Assembly: GCF_022352215.1 (NCBI RefSeq)
Contig: NZ_JAKRWF010000006.1
Location: 40,274-104,273, forward strand
From: Flavihumibacter cheonanensis
Lineage (GTDB): Bacteria; Bacteroidota; Bacteroidia; Chitinophagales; Chitinophagaceae
DNA length: 64,000 nt
Direction: 5' to 3'
In this document: positions 1-8,512 of the stretch, in pieces
How positions within the stretch are numbered: the first letter of the stretch is position 1
Layout: the number at the start of each line of letters is the position of its first letter
Position numbers and translations under genes: made by a program
The notes under the pieces: generated by a model
The model's database searches: none
Seen by the model: only the letters and a program-made list of their open reading frames with translations
Told to the model about the DNA's origin: nothing

Positions 1-366
1 CCCTGGATTGGCATCCTTATTACTGCTGTCCTCTTTTCTGCATTTCATGGCCAGTTTTTTGGTTTTTTTCCCAGGCTTTTACTTGGCATTCTGTTAGGTG
101 CGATTTACTGGTACAGTGGCAGTATCTGGCCGGCCGTGCTTGGCCATTTTGTGAACAATGCCGTACAGGTGATCCTGGTCTATCGTAATAAAAACTTCAT
201 AGAACAGGAGCCGGTAATAGAACCTGTTTATGTTATCCTGAGTGTATTGGCGATAATTGGAATTACCTGGTTTATGCAACGAATTTCACATACTCATTTC
301 GGAGAGTTGTACGATACGGATGATGATCTTATACTGCCTTCCCGAAGAACCAACAATGATGTATAA
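1..366 (+). CDS. CPBP family intramembrane metalloprotease, C-terminal part (5' end outside window)
   Basis: The reading frame is open from base 1, so the gene starts upstream of the window. The visible 121 residues hold the last two conserved blocks of the CPBP (CAAX protease and bacteriocin-processing, Abi) family: an FSAFHG block in the first membrane segment and the HFVNNA block near residue 48, each supplying an active-site His. The first block of the family (EExxxR) would lie upstream. Two or three membrane segments are followed by a charged cytoplasmic tail. The substrate cannot be told from sequence. The stop is 14 bases before cdsA, so the two may be cotranscribed. Confidence 0.85.
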   Translation, partial: PWIGILITAVLFSAFHGQFFGFFPRLLLGILLGAIYWYSGSIWPAVLGHFVNNAVQVILVYRNKNFIEQEPVIEPVYVILSVLAIIGITWFMQRISHTHFGELYDTDDDLILPSRRTNNDV

Positions 367-380
367 CCGAATGTACTGCC

Positions 381-1229
381 ATGGCGTTTAACTGGAAAAC
401 ATTCTGGACCCGGGCATCCACCGCCCTGATTTTTGTTGCGGTAATGCTGACCGGCTTGTTCTGGAATCAGTATGCTTTTTTTCTGCTGTTCACTGTTATC
501 CATTTTGGGTGCTGGTATGAGTATCAGCAACTGGTTGGGAAATTTGAACCCCGCTATACTAAAATCACACCGGTTCATCGTTGGGCTGTTCAACTAGCAG
601 GCTGGTGTGTACTGCTTTATTTCACCGGTGATCAGTTTGTTTGGGGAGATCTGTCGCTGCATGCAGTCGGTTGGTGGTTGGGGCTATTGTTACTATTCAT
701 GCTGCCGATAACGGAACTTCTTTTTTCCCGGAATATTGAGTTGATAAACATCCGCTATTCCTTTTTGGGTGTCTTGTATATCTCCCTCAGCTTCGGCCTG
801 CTCATGCATTTGCGTGCCTTGCCAGAAATTGGCAAAATCGCACCACTTGCCATTATTTTTACCATCTGGATAAACGATACAATGGCTTATCTCGTAGGAT
901 CAATGATTGGCCGCACACCTTTGAGTGCCATTTCTCCCAAAAAAACCTGGGAAGGTACATTAGGGGGCATCCTGCTGGCCGTTGCTGCAATTTCAATTTG
1001 GGCATGGCTGATTGATTTGCCTGTGCCTCATGCCATCGCAATTTCCCTGATTGCCGCAATCAGCGGAACAGTTGGCGACCTGCTGGAAAGTAAACTGAAA
1101 AGAATGGCAGGTGTTAAGGACAGCGGACAAATCATGCCCGGTCATGGTGGATTTCTCGACCGGTTTGATTCTTTATTGCTGGCTACACCCTTTGTATGGA
1201 TCTATTTCCAGTTATTCATCCTTCGATAA
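381..1229 (+). CDS. cdsA: phosphatidate cytidylyltransferase
   Basis: Makes CDP-diacylglycerol from phosphatidic acid and CTP at the inner membrane, the branch point for phosphatidylserine/ethanolamine synthesis. At 282 residues it has the usual family length, with about eight hydrophobic segments. The C-terminal CDP-diglyceride synthetase signature is complete around residues 240-265: KR, GVKDSG (D247), PGHGG and LDRFDS. The phosphatidylserine decarboxylase at 14709-15371 would act later in the same pathway. The start 14 bases after the CPBP stop is the only sensible one. Confidence 0.95.
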   Translation: MAFNWKTFWTRASTALIFVAVMLTGLFWNQYAFFLLFTVIHFGCWYEYQQLVGKFEPRYTKITPVHRWAVQLAGWCVLLYFTGDQFVWGDLSLHAVGWWLGLLLLFMLPITELLFSRNIELINIRYSFLGVLYISLSFGLLMHLRALPEIGKIAPLAIIFTIWINDTMAYLVGSMIGRTPLSAISPKKTWEGTLGGILLAVAAISIWAWLIDLPVPHAIAISLIAAISGTVGDLLESKLKRMAGVKDSGQIMPGHGGFLDRFDSLLLATPFVWIYFQLFILR

Positions 1230-1280
1230 GCTGTTTCATTCCTGCGCTGCTTCTCAGCCTGGCTTCTTATCTTTGTTGAT

Positions 1281-2312
1281 ATGGAAATGATCGTTAAGCA
1301 AATTGAAGCATACCGGGAAGAGATCAATGGCCTGGAAATGAACGGACCAGCCTCCCTGGAGGAATATCGCCTGAAATTCTTAAGTACTAAAGGAATTGTA
1401 AAGTCTTTGTTCGGAGAGATGAAAAACATTCCTGCTGACCAGAAAAAAGAATTCGGTGCTGTTCTCAATGCATTCAAACAGTTTGCTGAAGAAAAATATG
1501 AAACCTGGAAACAATTGCTCGAAAGCCAGTCTGACCAGGGGCCGGCGGGAATAGATTATACCCTTCCCGGCGATCCTCTGCCTGTTGGTTCACGTCATCC
1601 CATTAGTCTGGTACGAAACGAAATTCTGAGCATATTTCGCCGGCTTGGATTTTCTGTTGCGGAAGGACCGGAAATTGAAGACGACTGGCATAATTTCTCT
1701 GCATTGAACCTGCCGGAAAATCATCCTGCGAGGGATATGCAGGACACCTTTTATCTCAATCAGAATCCGGATTGGTTATTGCGTACGCATACCAGTAACG
1801 TGCAAATCCGCGAAATGGAAAAAGGCAAATTGCCGATACGCATTGTAAACCCCGGACGTGTATATCGAAACGAAACCATTTCTGCAAGAGCCCACTGTTT
1901 CTTCCACCAGGTAGAGGGATTGTATATCGATGAACAGGTATCCTTTGCCGATCTGAAACAAACACTTTATTTTTTCGTGCAGGAATTGTTCGGGAAAGAA
2001 GTAAAGATCCGTTTCCGGCCTTCCTATTTTCCTTTTACAGAACCCAGTGCGGAAATGGATATCAGTTGCCTGCTCTGCAATGGAAAAGGTTGTAATGTTT
2101 GCAAACATACCGGTTGGGTCGAGATTTTGGGGTGTGGAATGGTACATCCTCAGGTATTGGAGAACTGCGGCATTGATTCGAATAAATATACCGGCTATGC
2201 TTTCGGAATGGGCATTGAAAGAATCACGATGTTGAAATATCAGATTAATGACCTTCGCCATTTCAGTGTGAATGATGTCCGGTTCCTTCAACAGTTTACG
2301 GCAAGTATCTAA
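1281..2312 (+). CDS. pheS: phenylalanine--tRNA ligase subunit alpha
   Basis: Catalytic alpha subunit of the alpha2-beta2 class II synthetase that charges tRNA-Phe. It is 343 residues long, as expected. The N-terminal ~90 residues form the helical coiled-coil arm, followed by the class II core: HPISLVRNEI, the RTHTSNVQIR motif-2 region, FTEPSAEMD and the motif-3 GMGIERITML segment near the C-terminus. A cysteine-rich insert (CLLCNGKGCNVC, about residue 262) looks like a zinc knuckle and is seen in other Bacteroidota PheS. The beta subunit gene pheT is not in the window. The stop abuts the next ATG directly. Confidence 0.96.
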   Translation: MEMIVKQIEAYREEINGLEMNGPASLEEYRLKFLSTKGIVKSLFGEMKNIPADQKKEFGAVLNAFKQFAEEKYETWKQLLESQSDQGPAGIDYTLPGDPLPVGSRHPISLVRNEILSIFRRLGFSVAEGPEIEDDWHNFSALNLPENHPARDMQDTFYLNQNPDWLLRTHTSNVQIREMEKGKLPIRIVNPGRVYRNETISARAHCFFHQVEGLYIDEQVSFADLKQTLYFFVQELFGKEVKIRFRPSYFPFTEPSAEMDISCLLCNGKGCNVCKHTGWVEILGCGMVHPQVLENCGIDSNKYTGYAFGMGIERITMLKYQINDLRHFSVNDVRFLQQFTASI

Positions 2313-3173
2313 ATGGATGCAACCATGAAAAATCGCTCCCTGTTAGTTTGTGGTGCGGGTACAATGGGTGCTGGCATTGCTCAGACCGCCGCACAGCACG
2401 GCCTCTCTGTGCTATTGTTTGACCTTTCAGCGCCTGTTTTGAAAAAAGCGGAGGAGCAGATCAGGCAGCGGTTGGAAAATCTTGTCCAAAAGCAAAAAAT
2501 CTCAGAATCAGCTTTTGATTCAATCCTGCAGTCCATAGAATATACTACAGACATCTCGCTCTGTAAAGCGCCTGTTTTGCTGGAGGCAATTGTTGAAAAA
2601 CTTTCCGTTAAGACCAAACTGTTTGAAGAACTGGCGGCTCTTAATGGTCCTTCATCCATCTATGCCACCAATACTTCTTCTTTGTCCGTTGAAGAAATTG
2701 CAGATGCGCATCCCTATCCTTCCCAGGTAGCAGGAATGCATTTTTTTAATCCTGCTCCATTGATGAAACTGGTGGAAGTAGTAACAACATCTCACACCTC
2801 CCCTGCAGTAGTACGAAAAATAACAGAACTGGCCACCAGTATGGGTAAGACGCCGGTAATCTGTAAAGACGCTCCCGGATTTATTGTTAACCGTGTTGCA
2901 AGACCCTTCTATATCGAAGCACTCAGACTGGCGGAACAGGGTGTCTCTATTTCATTAATAGATGATTTGATGGAGGCAGCAGGGTTTAAAATGGGACCAT
3001 TCCGGTTGATGGATCTTATCGGAAATGATGTGAACTATGCTGTCAGTTGCAGTGTTTATGAACAACTCGGAAAACCCGAACGACTTCGTCCCTCATCGGT
3101 ACAGGAACAAAAAGTAAAAGAAGGTAAGCTGGGCAGAAAAACCGGAGCCGGTTATTACACCTATAAATCATGA
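2313..3173 (+). CDS. 3-hydroxyacyl-CoA / 3-hydroxybutyryl-CoA dehydrogenase
   Basis: NAD-dependent oxidation of 3-hydroxyacyl-CoA to 3-ketoacyl-CoA, in fatty-acid or butyrate-type metabolism. The N-terminal Rossmann motif (GAGTMGAGIAQ), NTSSLS and GMHFFNPAP motifs are those of the short stand-alone 3HCDH family, and 286 residues is normal. The ATG lies directly after the pheS stop; a second ATG four codons later (2325) is an equally good start. The gene ends in an ATGA overlap with the following epimerase, which suggests translational coupling. The exact acyl-chain preference cannot be read from sequence. Confidence 0.9.
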   Translation: MDATMKNRSLLVCGAGTMGAGIAQTAAQHGLSVLLFDLSAPVLKKAEEQIRQRLENLVQKQKISESAFDSILQSIEYTTDISLCKAPVLLEAIVEKLSVKTKLFEELAALNGPSSIYATNTSSLSVEEIADAHPYPSQVAGMHFFNPAPLMKLVEVVTTSHTSPAVVRKITELATSMGKTPVICKDAPGFIVNRVARPFYIEALRLAEQGVSISLIDDLMEAAGFKMGPFRLMDLIGNDVNYAVSCSVYEQLGKPERLRPSSVQEQKVKEGKLGRKTGAGYYTYKS

Positions 3174-4192
3174 TTGCAGTATCTCCTCATCCAACAATAA
3201 AATCCGTACTGGTAACTGGGGCAACCGGCTTTTTGGGCGCCTATATTTTGGAGGTTCTGATTCAGAAGGGATATAAGGTTAGGGGACTTTCGAGAAGTAC
3301 TTCATCCATGCCTTTTTTTATTGCTCCAGACATCCTGCAACAGGTTGAATGGGTGGAAGGCGATGTGCTGGACCTCGGTTCATTGGAAGACGCACTGCAG
3401 GGAATGGATGCTGTAATTCATTCCGCAGCAATTGTATCCTTTCATCGTGCGGACCGGAAAAAAATGTATGCCACCAATATAAATGGCACTGCTAATATTG
3501 TTAACTTTTCTATCGAAGCAGGTATCAAACGTTTCGTTCATGTCAGCTCTGTAGCCGCCCTGGGCAGAACAGCAAATGGCGAATCCGTTACGGAAGAAAA
3601 AAAATGGGTGGACAGCAGGTTAAATACGCACTATGCGTATACCAAATACCGGGCTGAGATGGAAGTTTGGAGAGGACTTGCAGAAGGGCTTGAAGGTGTT
3701 ATTGTAAACCCGAGTACAATTCTTGGATTTGGCAATTGGGATACTAGCAGTTGCGCCATATTTAAAAATGTATACCAGGAATTTCCCTGGTTCACCACCG
3801 GTGTAAACGGGTTCATTGATGTACAGGATGCAGCCAGGGCAATTGTTGGCTTACTGGAGCATTCTGTAACAATGGAACGTTTTATATTAAATGGAGAGAG
3901 TTGGAGTTTTAAACAACTACTTGAAACGATTGCAAAAGGGTTGAATAAAAACCCGCCCTATAGAGAAGCAGGTCCTTTTTTAAGCAGCCTTGCGTGGAGA
4001 TTGGAAAAAATAAAAGCTGCTTTTACCGGAAAAAAACCATTGCTTAGCCGGGAAACTGCAAAAATAGCGCAGAGTAAAACCTATTTTGATAATAGTAAAT
4101 TGCTGCAGTTCATTCCGGATTTTCACTATACTCCCCTTGAAAAGGCGGTGCTTTCCGCTTCCGAACGGTACTTACTTCACTATTCAGGATAA
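3170..4192 (+). CDS. NAD(P)-dependent epimerase/dehydratase (extended SDR)
   Basis: An extended short-chain dehydrogenase of 340 residues. It carries the nucleotide-binding GATGFLG motif at the N-terminus, the DAVIHSAA strand-4 motif and the catalytic Tyr/Lys pair in YAYTKY. It resembles the dihydroflavonol-4-reductase-like/NAD-epimerase group common in Bacteroidota, whose substrates are mostly unknown. The ATG overlaps the TGA of the preceding dehydrogenase gene by four bases, so both are probably expressed together. The product is likely cytoplasmic because no signal peptide is present. Confidence 0.85.
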   Translation: MIAVSPHPTIKSVLVTGATGFLGAYILEVLIQKGYKVRGLSRSTSSMPFFIAPDILQQVEWVEGDVLDLGSLEDALQGMDAVIHSAAIVSFHRADRKKMYATNINGTANIVNFSIEAGIKRFVHVSSVAALGRTANGESVTEEKKWVDSRLNTHYAYTKYRAEMEVWRGLAEGLEGVIVNPSTILGFGNWDTSSCAIFKNVYQEFPWFTTGVNGFIDVQDAARAIVGLLEHSVTMERFILNGESWSFKQLLETIAKGLNKNPPYREAGPFLSSLAWRLEKIKAAFTGKKPLLSRETAKIAQSKTYFDNSKLLQFIPDFHYTPLEKAVLSASERYLLHYSG

Positions 4193-4266
4193 ATGGCTTC
4201 TTTTTTGCATTCACTATATACCATCGACTGCAAATTCACGTTCAAATTACCAGAAATCAATATCGC

Positions 4267-5355
4267 ATGAAAAGAATATGGCTTCTTACCGTTTTCATTT
4301 TTCTGTTTTCCTTGCCTGCAGTGTTGGCTCAGGAAAGATTTACTGTAACTGGAAAAGTGCTGGACTCAGCCAGTCAGCAACCTCTAAAAGGTGCATCTGT
4401 ATTTTGCCAGAATACCACTTTTGGAGTTATTACCAATAATGATGGTGAATTCAGTATTTCACTACCTAAAGGCGGATACGATCTGGTAGTTTCATTTACC
4501 GGATATCAGTCGGGAGAACAGCGCATCAATGCTTCCAATACAGAACCTTTGTTCATTCAACTGATCCCAAAGGATAATAGTATGGAGTCAGTAACTGTTG
4601 CGGGCAGTAATGAAGTGCCTGATGGATGGAATAAATACGGAAGTTTTTTTAAAGAGCAGTTTTTGGGCACAACTATCAATGCCAGGGAATGTGAACTGGA
4701 AAATCCGGAAGCACTGCGTTTTTTCTACAGCAAAAAAAGAAATCGGTTAAAAGTGCTGGCAAAGGAAGAGCTCCGGATAGTGAACCGTGCACTGGGTTAT
4801 AAAATCCGTTATGGACTTGATTCCCTGAGTTACGAATACGGCACTAAAGTCTCCACTTTCAGTGGGTACCCATTTTATGAAACTATGAATGGCACTCCGG
4901 AAGAAGAAGCTGTATGGGAAAAGAACCGGAATAAAGCATATAAGGGAAGTAAGTTGCATTTTATGCGCAGCTGGCATGCGAAAACCATAGAGGAAGAAGG
5001 GTTTGTGCTAGAGCAAGTTACCAATCAGGATGCGCGTGAATTTGAATCAGCCCGTCTGCCCGAATACTATGATACCAGTTTTTATTTTAAAGACAGTGGG
5101 GTAGTTGAAATTCTGTTACCTGGAAAATTCCGGATCAAGTACTACAAAGAGATGCCAGATCCGGCTTTTGTAAAGTTTTATAAACTGCCTCCACATATCC
5201 GGGTACAGTTAACTGTATTGGATATCCTGGACGATTTTGTTATTGAAGAAAACGGTTACTGGTGGGAACAGGCAGACCTGATCAATACCGGTTACTGGAG
5301 TTATGAACGCATTGCAGATGCTGTGCCTTATGATTATAGCCCGCAAAGAGAATAG
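4267..5355 (+). CDS. secreted carboxypeptidase-like regulatory domain protein
   Basis: A 362-residue exported protein. The first 21 residues are a signal peptide ending in LAQ. Residues 24-105 form a carboxypeptidase-regulatory-like (CarboxypepD_reg-like) beta-sandwich, recognisable from GKVLDSASQQPLKGASV and NNDGEFSISLP. The rest is alpha/beta sequence I do not recognise; unlike TonB-dependent receptors with this domain, no plug or barrel follows. Such proteins in Bacteroidota are periplasmic or outer-membrane associated and mostly uncharacterised. It ends 3 bases from the convergent LpxD-like gene. Confidence 0.75.
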   Translation: MKRIWLLTVFIFLFSLPAVLAQERFTVTGKVLDSASQQPLKGASVFCQNTTFGVITNNDGEFSISLPKGGYDLVVSFTGYQSGEQRINASNTEPLFIQLIPKDNSMESVTVAGSNEVPDGWNKYGSFFKEQFLGTTINARECELENPEALRFFYSKKRNRLKVLAKEELRIVNRALGYKIRYGLDSLSYEYGTKVSTFSGYPFYETMNGTPEEEAVWEKNRNKAYKGSKLHFMRSWHAKTIEEEGFVLEQVTNQDAREFESARLPEYYDTSFYFKDSGVVEILLPGKFRIKYYKEMPDPAFVKFYKLPPHIRVQLTVLDILDDFVIEENGYWWEQADLINTGYWSYERIADAVPYDYSPQRE

Positions 5356-5358
5356 CAA

Positions 5359-6303
5359 TCAGGCATTCAGTTTCTTCCATATTTCGGGAATTCGTTTGAT
5401 CCAAACGAGTTCCCTTTTTTTTGTGGATGCATCTTCAGCGGGTGAGCCAAAATAAACCTTACCGGCTTCCAGATCTCCGCCTACACCAGACTGAGCCAGC
5501 ACAATTGCATTTTTGCCGATCGTGAGTGTTTTACTCACGCCAACCTGTCCCCATAAAATCACACCATCTTCTATAGTGGTAGCACCTGCAATCCCCACCT
5601 GTGCAGCAAATAAACAGTTTTTTCCTATGATGGTATCATGACCAATATGAACCATGTTGTCGAGTTTGGTTCCTTTTCCGATACGGGTATCGTGACTAAC
5701 TCCACGATCTATAGTACAACCCGCACCAATTTCAACCTGGTCTTCAATGATTACTCTGCCACAACTTTCCATTTTTTTATACCAGACTTCACGGTCCTTT
5801 TTCCCGTTGTAGTAAAATGCATCAGATCCGATAACGGAACCGGACTGAATGATGACGTTGTCGCCAATAATGCAATGATCCAGGATGGAAACATTTGGAT
5901 GAATCCGGCAGTTTTTTCCTATCTCGACCTGGTGACCAATGAAAACATTTGGCGCGATATAACTGCCTTCACCGATTTTTGCACTCTCTGCAACGGAACG
6001 AAGCGCAGGCTGAAAGGGTCTGAAATGAGCCACAATGGTAAGATAAGCTTCGAATGGATTTTCTACTACCAGTAAGGCTTTCCCATCAGGCACACTAACC
6101 TTGTCTGTATTGATGATGATAAAAGTTGCAGCAGACTGAATACATTTCTGATAATACTTGGGATGGTCAACAAAAACCAGGTCGCCCTTTTCTACGCGAT
6201 GTATTTCGTTGATACCTGTTGCCTGTCCGTTTTTATTGCCAATTACAGTTGCATTAATCAGGTCGGCAATCCAGGTGATAGCAACAGGTGAAGGAAACTG
6301 CAT
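5359..6303 (-). CDS. lpxD: UDP-3-O-acylglucosamine N-acyltransferase (LpxD-like)
   Basis: Left-handed beta-helix acyltransferase that would N-acylate UDP-3-O-acyl-glucosamine in lipid A synthesis. At 314 residues it is shorter than typical LpxD (about 340). An N-terminal uridine-binding-like domain (residues 1-100) precedes hexapeptide repeats (105-265) and a C-terminal helix. The catalytic His is kept: H222 in the MVHIGH block, aligning with the E. coli HN motif. Bacteroidota usually carry another LpxD beside lpxC-fabZ; those genes are not here, so this may be the second, specialised paralogue. A TACCTTTG minus-7 box lies 15 bases upstream. Confidence 0.8.
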   Translation of the reverse strand: MQFPSPVAITWIADLINATVIGNKNGQATGINEIHRVEKGDLVFVDHPKYYQKCIQSAATFIIINTDKVSVPDGKALLVVENPFEAYLTIVAHFRPFQPALRSVAESAKIGEGSYIAPNVFIGHQVEIGKNCRIHPNVSILDHCIIGDNVIIQSGSVIGSDAFYYNGKKDREVWYKKMESCGRVIIEDQVEIGAGCTIDRGVSHDTRIGKGTKLDNMVHIGHDTIIGKNCLFAAQVGIAGATTIEDGVILWGQVGVSKTLTIGKNAIVLAQSGVGGDLEAGKVYFGSPAEDASTKKRELVWIKRIPEIWKKLNA

Positions 6304-6318
6304 AGTTTAAAATTTGAA

Positions 6319-6326
6319 CAAAGGTA
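6319..6326 (-). promoter_or_regulatory. minus-7 promoter box of the LpxD-like gene
   Basis: On the minus strand this reads TACCTTTG, an exact match to the Bacteroidota TAnnTTTG minus-7 consensus. The box ends 15 bases before the ATG, giving a predicted leader of about 12 nt. No clear TTTG minus-33 element is present. Confidence 0.5.
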
Positions 6327-6438
6327 ATTGCATTGAATTGGATTGATAAAGTCCATCCTTTTCCACAGACGGAAATAAAATGTGAATAAAATTTTTGTAA
6401 ATATTTTTTTCAATAGAGAAAATTATTTTTAATATTGT

Positions 6439-6460
6439 GTAGGGAATTTCTGTTCCCTAC
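6439..6460 (+). other. perfect 8-bp stem-loop upstream of the pseudouridine synthase
   Basis: GTAGGGAA and TTCCCTAC form a perfect 8-bp stem with a 6-nt loop. It sits 21 bases before a terminator hairpin, inside the 212-base gap between two divergent genes. The two hairpins together look like a short structured RNA or an attenuated leader. The rest of the gap is AT-rich and unremarkable. Confidence 0.5.
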
Positions 6461-6481
6461 TTACTAACCCATCATAATAAT

Positions 6482-6511
6482 AAAGCTCGGTTTACTCCCG
6501 GGCTTTTTTTT
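6482..6511 (+). terminator. rho-independent terminator ending 4 bases before a start codon
   Basis: AAAGCTCGG pairs with CCGGGCTTT (one G-U pair), followed by an uninterrupted T tract. It points in the plus direction, yet no plus-strand gene lies between it and the divergent LpxD-like gene. It must therefore end either a short untranslated RNA from about 6430 or the leader of the gene starting at 6516. Confidence 0.7.
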
Positions 6512-6515
6512 ATAC

Positions 6516-7100
6516 ATGTTATTCTACTTCGTACTATACAAACCTTACGAGGTTTTATCACAATTCAGCAGTGAAGGAGATAAGAAAACGCTGAAAGATA
6601 TTTGCTCAGTGCCGACGGATGTTTATCCGGTTGGCAGGTTAGATTATGATAGCGAAGGATTGTTGTTGCTCACAAACGACCGGACAATGAATGCTGCACT
6701 TCTGCAACCTGCAAAGGGGCATTCCCGTACCTACCTGGTGCAAGTGGAAGGTGCAATAACCAGCCAGGCATTACAGCAATTACAGCATGGTGTTGAGATT
6801 TCAGTGAATGGAACAACCTATCTGACCAGGCCTGCAAAAGTGAGACTATTGGAAAAAGAGCCAGTCGTACCTGAACGAAATCCGCCAATCCGATATCGAA
6901 AAAACATACCGACCAGTTGGATTGAATTGACCTTGACAGAAGGGAAGAATCGCCAGGTAAGAAAGATGACGGCTAAAACCGGTTTCCCAACGCTTCGGCT
7001 AATACGCTACCGGATTGGAAACTTAAGTGCCGATGGCTGGGAATCGGGCGAACTCAGAACCTATTCCAAAAAGGAACTAACGGCTCTGGTATTTGCGTAG
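6516..7100 (+). CDS. rRNA pseudouridine synthase, RluE/RsuA type
   Basis: Isomerises a specific uridine in ribosomal RNA. The 194-residue protein lacks the N-terminal S4 domain, as E. coli RluE does, and begins directly with the family's FVLYKPYEVLSQF motif. The catalytic Asp lies in GRLDYDSEGLLLLT (about residue 45) and the C-terminal GKNRQVRKM motif is intact. The closest match by motif order is 23S rRNA pseudouridine synthase RluE. The start is only 4 bases behind a terminator hairpin and has no ribosome binding site, which is odd. Confidence 0.88.
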   Translation: MLFYFVLYKPYEVLSQFSSEGDKKTLKDICSVPTDVYPVGRLDYDSEGLLLLTNDRTMNAALLQPAKGHSRTYLVQVEGAITSQALQQLQHGVEISVNGTTYLTRPAKVRLLEKEPVVPERNPPIRYRKNIPTSWIELTLTEGKNRQVRKMTAKTGFPTLRLIRYRIGNLSADGWESGELRTYSKKELTALVFA

Positions 7101-7145
7101 CCATAGTCAATAGATTCCTTACCTTGCCCAATAAAACAGATTCTC

Positions 7146-8021
7146 ATGCTGAAATCAATGACCGGATTTGGAAGAGCTGAACGGAATGTCGGAGACAAAA
7201 CATTTTTGATAGACATCAAATCATTGAACGGGAAACAATTTGATTGTTCCCTGAAAATGCCTGCATTTATTAAACCTTTCGAGTTTGATATCCGTAAGCG
7301 CCTTTCTGAAAAACTGCAAAGAGGAACCATCGATTGCACCATCAGCCTGAAGCAAACCGGAACTGCAAAACCCGTAAGTATTAATATCTCGCTGGCAAAA
7401 GCTTACTTTCAGCCGATTGCTGAACTTTCCAAAGAGTTGGGGTTGGACGATTCCCATATTCTGGGAAATATATTAAAGCTTCCCGAGGTTATTACTCCAA
7501 CCTCTGATACATTGACAGAGGACGAATGGCTGGTTTTTCAGTCGATCCTCGATGAAGCTGCAGATGACCTGAACCAGCATCGCCTGAAAGAAGGAAAAGT
7601 GCTGGAGGCTGATCTGCTGAACAGGATTTCCAACATCGAAAAGCAGGAGGAACTGATTGCAGCGTTGGAACCGAAGCGGAAGTTGAAGATTCGGGAGGGG
7701 CTGGTAAAACTGCTGGAAGAAAATGTAGGCGCAGAACAGTATGACAAGAACCGATTGGAGCAGGAGATTATTTACTACATCGAGAAAATTGATATAAGTG
7801 AAGAACAGGTTCGGCTGAAGAACCATTGTGACTATTTCCGCACCCTCCTTCGTGATAACGATGCGGAAATCGGGAAAAAGCTTTCATTCCTGCTCCAGGA
7901 AATTGGCAGAGAAATTAATACCACCGGGGCCAAAGCCTATGACTCCACTATCCAGCAATCGGTAGTGCTGATGAAAGATGAGCTGGAAAAAGCAAAGGAG
8001 CAGGTTCTGAATGTCTTATAA
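7146..8021 (+). CDS. YicC family endoribonuclease
   Basis: A 291-residue member of the YicC/YloC family, a group of RNA endonucleases linked to small-RNA turnover in other bacteria. The N-terminal MLKSMTGFGRAE motif and the C-terminal INTTGAKAYD and helical DUF1732 segment are characteristic. A TACCTTG sequence (7120-7126) 19 bases before the ATG resembles a minus-7 box. It is followed 15 bases later by gldH and may be the first gene of a four-gene run ending with the response regulator at 10209. Confidence 0.9.
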   Translation: MLKSMTGFGRAERNVGDKTFLIDIKSLNGKQFDCSLKMPAFIKPFEFDIRKRLSEKLQRGTIDCTISLKQTGTAKPVSINISLAKAYFQPIAELSKELGLDDSHILGNILKLPEVITPTSDTLTEDEWLVFQSILDEAADDLNQHRLKEGKVLEADLLNRISNIEKQEELIAALEPKRKLKIREGLVKLLEENVGAEQYDKNRLEQEIIYYIEKIDISEEQVRLKNHCDYFRTLLRDNDAEIGKKLSFLLQEIGREINTTGAKAYDSTIQQSVVLMKDELEKAKEQVLNVL

Positions 8022-8036
8022 GCTATTTTTACGGAT

Positions 8037-8510
8037 ATGAAAAGATTCCATTTTGCATGGCTTCCGGTTTTGATGCTATTGTTTGTTTCCTGTCAAACCA
8101 TTGACGTATTTGAACGCAACGCAACGCTGGAAAATCATAGCTGGCAGGTTGCTGATAAGCCATCTTTCGAATTCAATATTACAGATACTGTATCACGATA
8201 TAATATTTTTGTAGTAGTGCGTCATGCAGATGCATACCGCTATAATAATTTGTGGTTGAATATCCATACCCGGGCGCCTGGTGATTCTGTATCACAGGTG
8301 CAGGCCCTTGATCTGCAATTGGCAACCAATGATAAAGGTTGGTTGGGTACAGGAATGGATGATATTTATGAACACCGGGTTCGAATTTCCCAGGCTCCTG
8401 TTTCATTGAAAGCTGGTACTTACCAATTCAAGTTGGAACAGATCATGCGCGATGATCCGCTGGAACATATCTTAAATGTGGGAGTTCGGGTCGAAAAAGC
8501 TCCTGACTAA
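8037..8510 (+). CDS. gldH: gliding motility lipoprotein GldH
   Basis: A 157-residue lipoprotein with a lipobox ending in LLFVSC (lipidated Cys19). The body matches GldH, a lipoprotein required for gliding in Flavobacterium and associated with the type IX secretion machinery: the segment around VVVRHADAYRYNNLW and the GTGMDDIYEHR stretch are recognisable. It is followed 2 bases later by a histidine kinase gene. Other gld genes are absent here apart from gldA at 42029. Confidence 0.85.
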   Translation: MKRFHFAWLPVLMLLFVSCQTIDVFERNATLENHSWQVADKPSFEFNITDTVSRYNIFVVVRHADAYRYNNLWLNIHTRAPGDSVSQVQALDLQLATNDKGWLGTGMDDIYEHRVRISQAPVSLKAGTYQFKLEQIMRDDPLEHILNVGVRVEKAPD

Positions 8511-8512
8511 TT

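Noticed and set aside
8378..8398. tRNA-like T-arm (GGTTCGAA) in the gldH region
   Set aside because: No acceptor stem, D-arm or anticodon arm pairs around it. It is part of the gldH coding frame.
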